Assembly (NCBI GenBank): GCA_920105625.2
Contig: OV050031.1
Coordinates: 127,256,275 to 127,320,274 of the forward strand
Direction of reading: 5' to 3'
DNA length: 64,000 nucleotides
Origin: Clusia tigrina
Taxonomy: Eukaryota > Arthropoda > Insecta > Diptera > Clusiidae
Positions within the stretch are counted from its first letter, which is position 1. The number at the start of each line of letters is the position of its first letter. Of this stretch, positions 57,634 to 64,000 are shown one piece after another. The notes beneath the pieces are model-generated. The model had not been told where the DNA came from. It saw only the letters and a program-made list of their open reading frames with translations, and did no database searches. The translations under genes and the position numbers were made by a program.

Positions 57634-60600
57634 ACGGGCATGGTCAGAATCGTAGTCCTATCATGGCATGTGGGTTCAGCCGTGTCAGACGGGCATTCGG
57701 GGAGTTCAAAATAAGAAAGACGAACGTACCCTCACATCATGCTCTCCCTCTCTCCAATCCTAAATTTCCTTTTTCACTCCCATCCAATTTCAGTGCCGTT
57801 TAGGGACGTCTGCTACATAGTAAGCGGCCTCTGATCCCTTACCCTCAAATCCACGGGGCGTCTGTTCCATATTTGGCGGCCCCTGCTCTGCGTCTGACTC
57901 CAGTGGGGCGGCAGTCACTAACACCTAGGAGATAAGAATAAAATGCAAAAAAGTCATAGTGATGCCTTCTCCAGTTTTATCTGCACGAGGTATCCAGCTA
58001 ACTGGTAATCCTCACGCCAAAGCATCGGCGGCTTGGGCATCGGATGTGCAGGCCCAAAGCTCACCATTCCAAATAACCGAGACTGACACTCAGGGTCTCG
58101 GAGGAAGCAAATTACTGACTAGGTATGGAAATGGAAAGCCTACAGTTGGAGGAAAAGGGAGGCGATCTGGCATCGAACCAGTCGGAAGCAATAAATGATA
58201 ACGCTGTGAAGAAGCTAGAGAATTCCCGTAACTCCTACAGGAAACTGGTACCGAGTACGTCAACGACAACGATCAAGCCTGGTGCCAACTATGTCGACAG
58301 CTACCTTTGGAGGACCATCGGTGAGTCGAAGGGCAAGCCGAAGCTCGAGGAGATGCGTGTGGAAGGCGCCACTATAAACGTGCACTGTTCCTCTACGTCT
58401 TCCCGGGAATGGCTGCCCAAAGTGGTGGCGGAAATGCAAGCTTGCGAAAACTGCAAATTTGTTCACACGAACGGTTGCAGTAGCAGGTTGGTAAAAGCGA
58501 ATCTTTGCAACCAAGCGAAATACTCGCACGTATCGTGAACAGAACGAAGGACTGAACAAGTACCTGTGGAAGATATACTTGTATCTCAGGGGGACTCAGT
58601 TCCAACAAGGGAATGAGTTCTCATCTGGCTAACACCAGACATGGATCGTTGAAGGTCGTATGCTTCAGATACAGATACCGTCCTCACATGCATCTTGCAC
58701 CTTAACTTTCTGGGGATAGGGTCAAAAATTAATGTTGGTCTTATGACTGAAATTATATTTACGCAAATTAACTTGCAACATAGCGAGTCGTCTACTGCTT
58801 TACTATGCACTAGGCATACGAAGATGCATTCATGCAACAAATAATATTAATCTAAAAACCATGGGTGTGTTATGAACGTATCTGTGGGCTAGGAGGAATA
58901 AAATGGGGGAATATCCTTCATTGTGAAGGGAATGATAGGCCACGTGAATATATTATCCTCAAACGGTTTATTGAATACACGATGCTTACAGTTGCTTCTC
59001 AGGATGTCGTTACACCAAAAATAAAGTACAAACTGGGACGGAACATGGTAGAGGCAATTATCGTCTCGGCCTACCTGCCCTAAGATCCCATACTTCCCCC
59101 ACCATCAAGGCAAGTCTTAGAAGTTGTTCAGTACGCAAACTTCAATGGTTGAGCCCTGATTGTAGGCTGTGACGCAAATTCACAGAACACAGTATTGGGT
59201 AGCAGTAAATGTAACTCTCAGATGCTCGGAAGATGTTGGATTTTATTCTGTCTTCAGATCTAGGGATACACAATATGGGTAACAAACCTACATTTGTGAT
59301 GCAAAGAAGGCAAGAAGTGATTGATCTAACACTAACTATAAGGTTTCTGACAGATAAAATAAAACAGTGGAACGTTCTGGCAAAAGTATCTCTCTCGGAT
59401 CATTATTTGATAGAATTTCGACTTGACGTTGATAGTGATAGTGCCGGAAGGTCGAAATCCAGAAACGGCCGACTGGGACAAGTTTGGAGTTACTGTTGAC
59501 AAGTTCTCCCAGGTATACTAAATTCAGAACCACAGCCGAAATCGAAGAGGCAACCCAACGGGTAACGAAAACTTTTATGGAATGTCATGAAGAAGTGTGT
59601 TCGTTGAGAATGAGCAGACAGGGTAGATTAGTTCCAAGGCTGTAGGCTGAATTTTCAAAGCTCCGTAAACGGTCCAGAAAACTTCTGAATAGGGCTTTAA
59701 GAACCCGAAAAGAAGAAGACTGGACTGAATATCAAATAGCGCAGAGAATCTTCAGTCACCCAAAGTGGACTCTTATAGAAATTTCTGTAGTGCAATTGAC
59801 AACATGAAGGAGTCAACATGGGATAATGCAGTTAGGCTGGACTCCCTTCTCAGGTCTGATGGTTCTTATACCAATTCAATGGTTGAAACCTACGATACCC
59901 TCATGAAAACCCACTTCCCGGGTAGCAGAATCATTACTGACACAGGATCTAGTGTGGAGGGTGACAGCTTGAATGGTGGAATCACGAGAGGAAACTGGTA
60001 TACGGCATCAAAAATTGTGATGGAGGAATCAATGAGGTTTTCTTTTTGCTCTTTGACTTCATTTTATCGAAAAGCTTCAGGCCGGTGAGTTTGGCATCGG
60101 TCATGTTGAAAGGTCTCGAGCGTATGGTGGGAAATACATTATGGTGGGTTTAATTTTGAATAGCCTCCTTAGTATTCATACCAGAGTGTAAAGTCATGCG
60201 AAACAGCTGTGCACGATCTAGTGTGTAAATCGAAACAGGGCTGGAAACTGGTGAATACACAATGGATATTGTGGGGGCATTCGAAAATGCTACCTTCGAC
60301 TCTATGTGCTCGGCTGCTAGACGACATGAGGTGACGAAACTATTGTCAAGTGGATCCATTTCATGTTATCAAAAAGGCTGTTAACTGTTGGAGATACAAA
60401 CGACAACTGTACCGTGGCAGTGTTTGCTCGAGGATGTCCTCAGGGTTTCGCACCCTCCTCTTCTGTGGTCTTTTGTGATGGACTCTCTTCGGATTGAGTT
60501 ACAGAACCATGATGTACTGGCATCAGAAATGTCCCTTAGCAGTATGTACAAACGTACAGGAAATCTGGATAAAATGGCTGAGTGGTGCACTTCCCAGGTA

Positions 60601-61999
60601 CTTACTTCCAAGAACGACAACTGTGGTATTGTTTACACGAATAAGAAAATTGGTGGGGCTTAAGCTATCAGCACTAAGTCTTTCCAGGGAAGTGAAATAT
60701 TTCGGCGTCGTTCTTGTTAGGAATCTCATTTGCAAGACGCATGTTGAAGTGAAGGTTTGTCGGGCGCCCAAAATATTTGGCAGCATTTGGTAAGACTTGG
60801 GGACTGAAACCAGCGGGTGTATTTTAAGTAGAGTGTTGGATAGGCCAATAATTTTGTAAGCTGCTCTGGTCTGGTGGCGCAGAACTGTTTGGAGTTAAAT
60901 ACTCTACAGAGAAGTGTATGTTTGAGCATTACGGGGCGCCATGACTTACACATCTGGGTGACGCTCTGAATGCTTTGTTGAACTTCCCACCATTGGATCT
61001 TATGATTCAACAGGAGGCGATGAATATGATTTGTCGGTAATATTCATACGGATATTGGCACGACGATAAGAAGCACAGGGTGATGTTCAAGGGGTAGTCG
61101 CAACAATACCCGTTGTTTCTGGCACCGAAGTAGAAAGTCAGCTTCCCGACAAGAGAGCAATGGAGAGATCCAGAACTACTTGTGGGGGATCCGGAACTGA
61201 AAAGGGAATTGGGGATAGCTGGCATCTGAATGAAATTGTCAGATTCCTTTCGGCTATGGGAAGTATGGCAACGGTATTCCAATCGGAAGTGTTACTGACT
61301 ATACTGAAGGTAGCGGAATGGGTAATTGACAATTAGGCTGCACTGAAGACCCTGGAAAATGCGTTAACCACTTCAAAAATTTTCCTAAAATTTAAGTCAA
61401 GACTTAACTCTATTGCAAGTTAGAATTTGCTTGAAATTATTTGGGTTCCGGCACACTGTGGCGTTCAGGGAAATGAATTAGCTGACGAATTGGAAAACTG
61501 TGGATCTGCGGTCACTCCAATGGGACCAGAGCCATTTATCGGTATAAGTTTTGCAGGGGTATGGATTGGATCAGGACCCACGTGAATAATAATCACAAGG
61601 ACCGATGGTGCAGTTTCGTTGCCTGCAAAACAACCAAGTGCTACCTAGAAAGCCCAAACAGGTAAGTTGCAAATTTCCTTCTGACATTACGCAGGAAAGA
61701 TCTTCGATCATTGGTTGGGGTTATCACAGGGCATTCTCCATCGGGTCATCATGGCAACCATAGGTATCATCGAGAATCCGAACTGCATCTCCTCATTTTA
61801 TCTGCGGTTGTCCTGCCTTTGGCAGAATGAGGAGGCGCATATTAGGGTCAGAGGTTTACGAATGGATAATGTACATTCCTTATCCATGGACAGACTTCTG
61901 AGGTTCATAAATGAGTCAAAGAATTTTGAAAAGGTGTAACTTCCTTTCCAAAATCCTCTATATCCCCCACCTCTATGTAACTCACTACAGCCAAAACCA

Positions 62000-63317
62000 A
62001 ACTGCGTAACGTAGTACGCGACGAAGCCGAAAGAGGTATACAGGCTTACATCTCACATCTGAATCCCAGAGAAGCTTCAAACTACTCCTTATGGAAGGCA
62101 GTCAAACAGAAGCAGACTCACCTATTAGATTTATTAACAGACGATGGGCGAGAAGCAATGAAGAGAAGGAGCAAGTCTTTGCTCAACACCTAAAAACTGT
62201 ATTCCAGCCAAACTCTTCTAATAATATGTTTAAAATACCAAACCGAGGTAACGAAATCCCACAGATGGACCTACTGATGATACCGAAAGATGTGTGGCAT
62301 TTTATCTCATCTCATTTAGACAAAAAAAAGCGGCAGGCAACGTCCTGATAACCAAAAAAATGCTAATGGAGCTACCTCCTCTTGCAGTAAAGCCAGAAAT
62401 GGAGATAATGCCTGGAATACCACAAGGAAGTGCACAATATGCATCTGAGATCTACTAACATATAAATACCTGCTCGCCCCAACTTATGCCGAAAACACTG
62501 CGATTTTGTCTTACCACAAGCACCATACCATAAGCACAACATAGCATCGTGTGATTTTAATGAACATCCACATGTAGTTGAAAAATGGTTTTTGAATTGG
62601 CGCATCACAATAAATGAACAAAAAGCACATATCACTAACACTCAACAAAAACAGGTGCCCTGCTATCACACTCTACTACAAAACTATTCCACAGGAGACA
62701 GAAGTCAAATATCTAGGTGTCCACCTTGTGTAGGTGGCCTTATCTGGAGAACTCATATTAAAAAGAGAAGAGCGTATATTAAATTAAAAGCTGCAAGTCT
62801 TAACTGGCTTTTGAATGCAAATTCAAAACTTCATCTGTGGGGCGAAGCAAAAACATCAACCAACGAACTGTTGCAAAGGATTAATAAAAAAAAAACGAAC
62901 GATTACTTGTGTACCGTAGTACGTGGAAAACATACACATCAATCGCGATCTTGGTGTGCCCTCAGGTGCACTCAGAAATCAATAAGAAAAACCAAATAAA
63001 ATAAATGAATCACCCCAATATACTTGGAAGGAAACTAAAACAAACTATGACCACGTCTCGCTTGAAGAACAGATCTACCACCATCGTAATTTTGTATATT
63101 TACTTATTATTATATTATTTCTGTTCCAAACTTTATATTTATTATTTTCCTAAAATAATAAGTGTTCTATAAAATCTTCTCTCCGTACAGTTGTAAGGAG
63201 GATGATACATTATTCTCTAGTTTTAAGATATAATTACTTATTGTTAGTCTCTTTATATGTATAATTACATTATTTACATTATACAATTATGCAATAAATA
63301 CTAACTAGTAAAAAAAA
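62000..63317 (+). pseudogene. J1 ORF2 RT remnants and 3' end, S3 copy
   Basis: As in S1: frame 62091-62348 with RFINRRWARSNEEKEQVFAQ, thumb-region frame 62592-62999, poly(A) at 63310-63317. The J2 target site is empty near 63013. Confidence 0.75.
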
Positions 63318-64000
63318 TATTATAAATTCACGATGCTCTGCTCAACGCATATCTCCAATACTTGCACGGGTAGTGCAAGTTTGATTAGGTTAGCATGACG
63401 ACCTTCGAAGTGGTTTCAAGTTGGTAGCTCGAAACAAATCGGAGCTAGCTTATAATACGAAAACTCATTTTTCGGATCTGTTGGACCTACACCAGTCTCG
63501 TGTTAATGAAATATTTCCCCGGGGTGTATGAAAACTGGCCATCGTTTCGCAACATGTTTACGGTGGTATACAGACATTAACCCGCTTAAACTCAGCGCTG
63601 GCCAAAAATTGTATCATCTCCGATACAAACCTGTCGAAAAAGTTTGAGCAATTGTTAAGCAATATTCGTTGAACAATGAGAACTTTAACCTGGCATGGAA
63701 TGCATTGAAAGAAAGATCAAGTCGATTTTGAAACTCAATCATATCAGTTTTCAAAATAGCGGATTCTCTGTTTGTCTTAGCTTCGCAAGGCTTTTCGACG
63801 GAGAATTGGGAAACAATACTAGGTTTTATCCTAAAGCCCTGTCCCTATAGAAACCATCCCTTAGTTTCCATAAGGATCGTCCAAAGTGGCATCAGATGAA
63901 TGCGTTCCTTACCAGCAGATTCAGAGTTGTGAAGTAAAAAGCCATTGAAGCGAATATTTCCTCAAAATAAGGGTCATAGCAAGGTCCCAATCTATCAAAC
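63318..64000 (+). pseudogene. BEL-3 relic, S3 copy (runs off window)
   Basis: Same gag sequence as 25789-26470. The hairpin ACTTGCAC/GTGCAAGT is at about 63359-63379. Ends with the window before the protease. Confidence 0.6.

Larger units (their letters stand above)
55958..61999 (+). mobile_element. LOA-clade LINE relic, S3 copy, split by a solo LTR
   Basis: Same element as in S1 and S2. The solo LTR at 56339-57633 interrupts its 5' region. ORF1 58125-58538; endonuclease about 58900-59500; RT with FARGCPQG near 60420; RNase H at 61442-61490. Bases 59953-60055 encode GITRGNWYTASKIVMEES, a normal part of LOA RT, absent in S1 and S2. Confidence 0.85.
40037..64000. repeat. Macro-repeat unit B (incomplete)
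   Basis: Second copy of the large repeat, in the same orientation as unit A. Compared with A it lacks the truncated LINE at 795-1676, a 413-bp piece of the BEL-2 5' LTR, and the 2.1-kb RTE-like piece inside BEL-1. It keeps 387 bp of reverse transcriptase and about 112 bp of J1 ORF1 that A has lost. It gained a solo gypsy LTR. The window ends inside its S block. Confidence 0.9.
54794..64000. repeat. S block, copy S3 (runs off window)
   Basis: S block of unit B, with the same order of elements as S1 and S2. It has a solo LTR at 56339-57633 and 103 bp of LOA coding sequence (59953-60055) missing from both S1 and S2. It lacks J2 and the truncated gypsy element. By eye it shares most single-base states with S2 against S1. 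Confidence 0.88.

Overview
The window is a transposon graveyard from an insect genome, most likely a higher fly. That placement is an inference from the mix of element families: Jockey, LOA and RTE-like LINEs, BEL/Pao elements and a tRNA-Lys-primed Ty3/gypsy element. I found no intact host gene, rRNA or functional tRNA gene. Every recognisable coding stretch is transposon protein, and almost all of it is broken.

The layout is a large tandem repeat. Positions 1-40036 (unit A) recur from 40037 to the window end (unit B, incomplete), at roughly 1% divergence plus insertions and deletions. Each unit has a left arm L (1-16863; 40037-54793) followed by an S block. Unit A carries two tandem S blocks (S1 16864-27052, S2 27053-37924) and a tail (37925-40036). 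Unit B shows one S block (S3, from 54794), cut off by the window. The true outer borders of the big repeat are not visible. A false duplication made by the assembly (two haplotypes joined) remains possible.

The left arm holds, in order: AT-rich DNA; a 217-bp MITE (with a 5'-truncated Jockey-clade LINE beside it in A only); a relic BEL element on the minus strand (BEL-2: protease and 5' LTR); a tandem array of tRNA-like units; a minus-strand RTE-like LINE relic; a 2.4-kb unclassified AT-rich block with a THAP-like fragment; and a BEL/Pao element with both LTRs on the minus strand (BEL-1). In A, BEL-1 is split by a further 2.1-kb piece of RTE-like LINE.

The S block is a nested plus-strand stack. 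An old Jockey-type LINE (J1) is interrupted by a short LINE 3' end and by a degenerate LOA-clade LINE. It is followed by a plus-strand BEL relic (BEL-3). Younger insertions differ between blocks: a truncated gypsy element with an intact 680-codon gag-protease ORF in S1, a near-intact Jockey-clade LINE with an 803-codon ORF in S2, and a 1295-bp solo gypsy LTR with a 4-bp target duplication in S3. These differences let the history be ordered, and they show that Jockey- and gypsy-type elements moved after, or close to, the segmental duplications.

The most interesting signals are three tandem stem-loops with compensating stem changes in the solo LTR, the dimeric tRNA-like array, a 2477-bp stretch with no differences between A and B beside a stretch several percent diverged, the exact junction of the inner tandem duplication, and the LINE fragment flanked by roughly 50-bp duplications.
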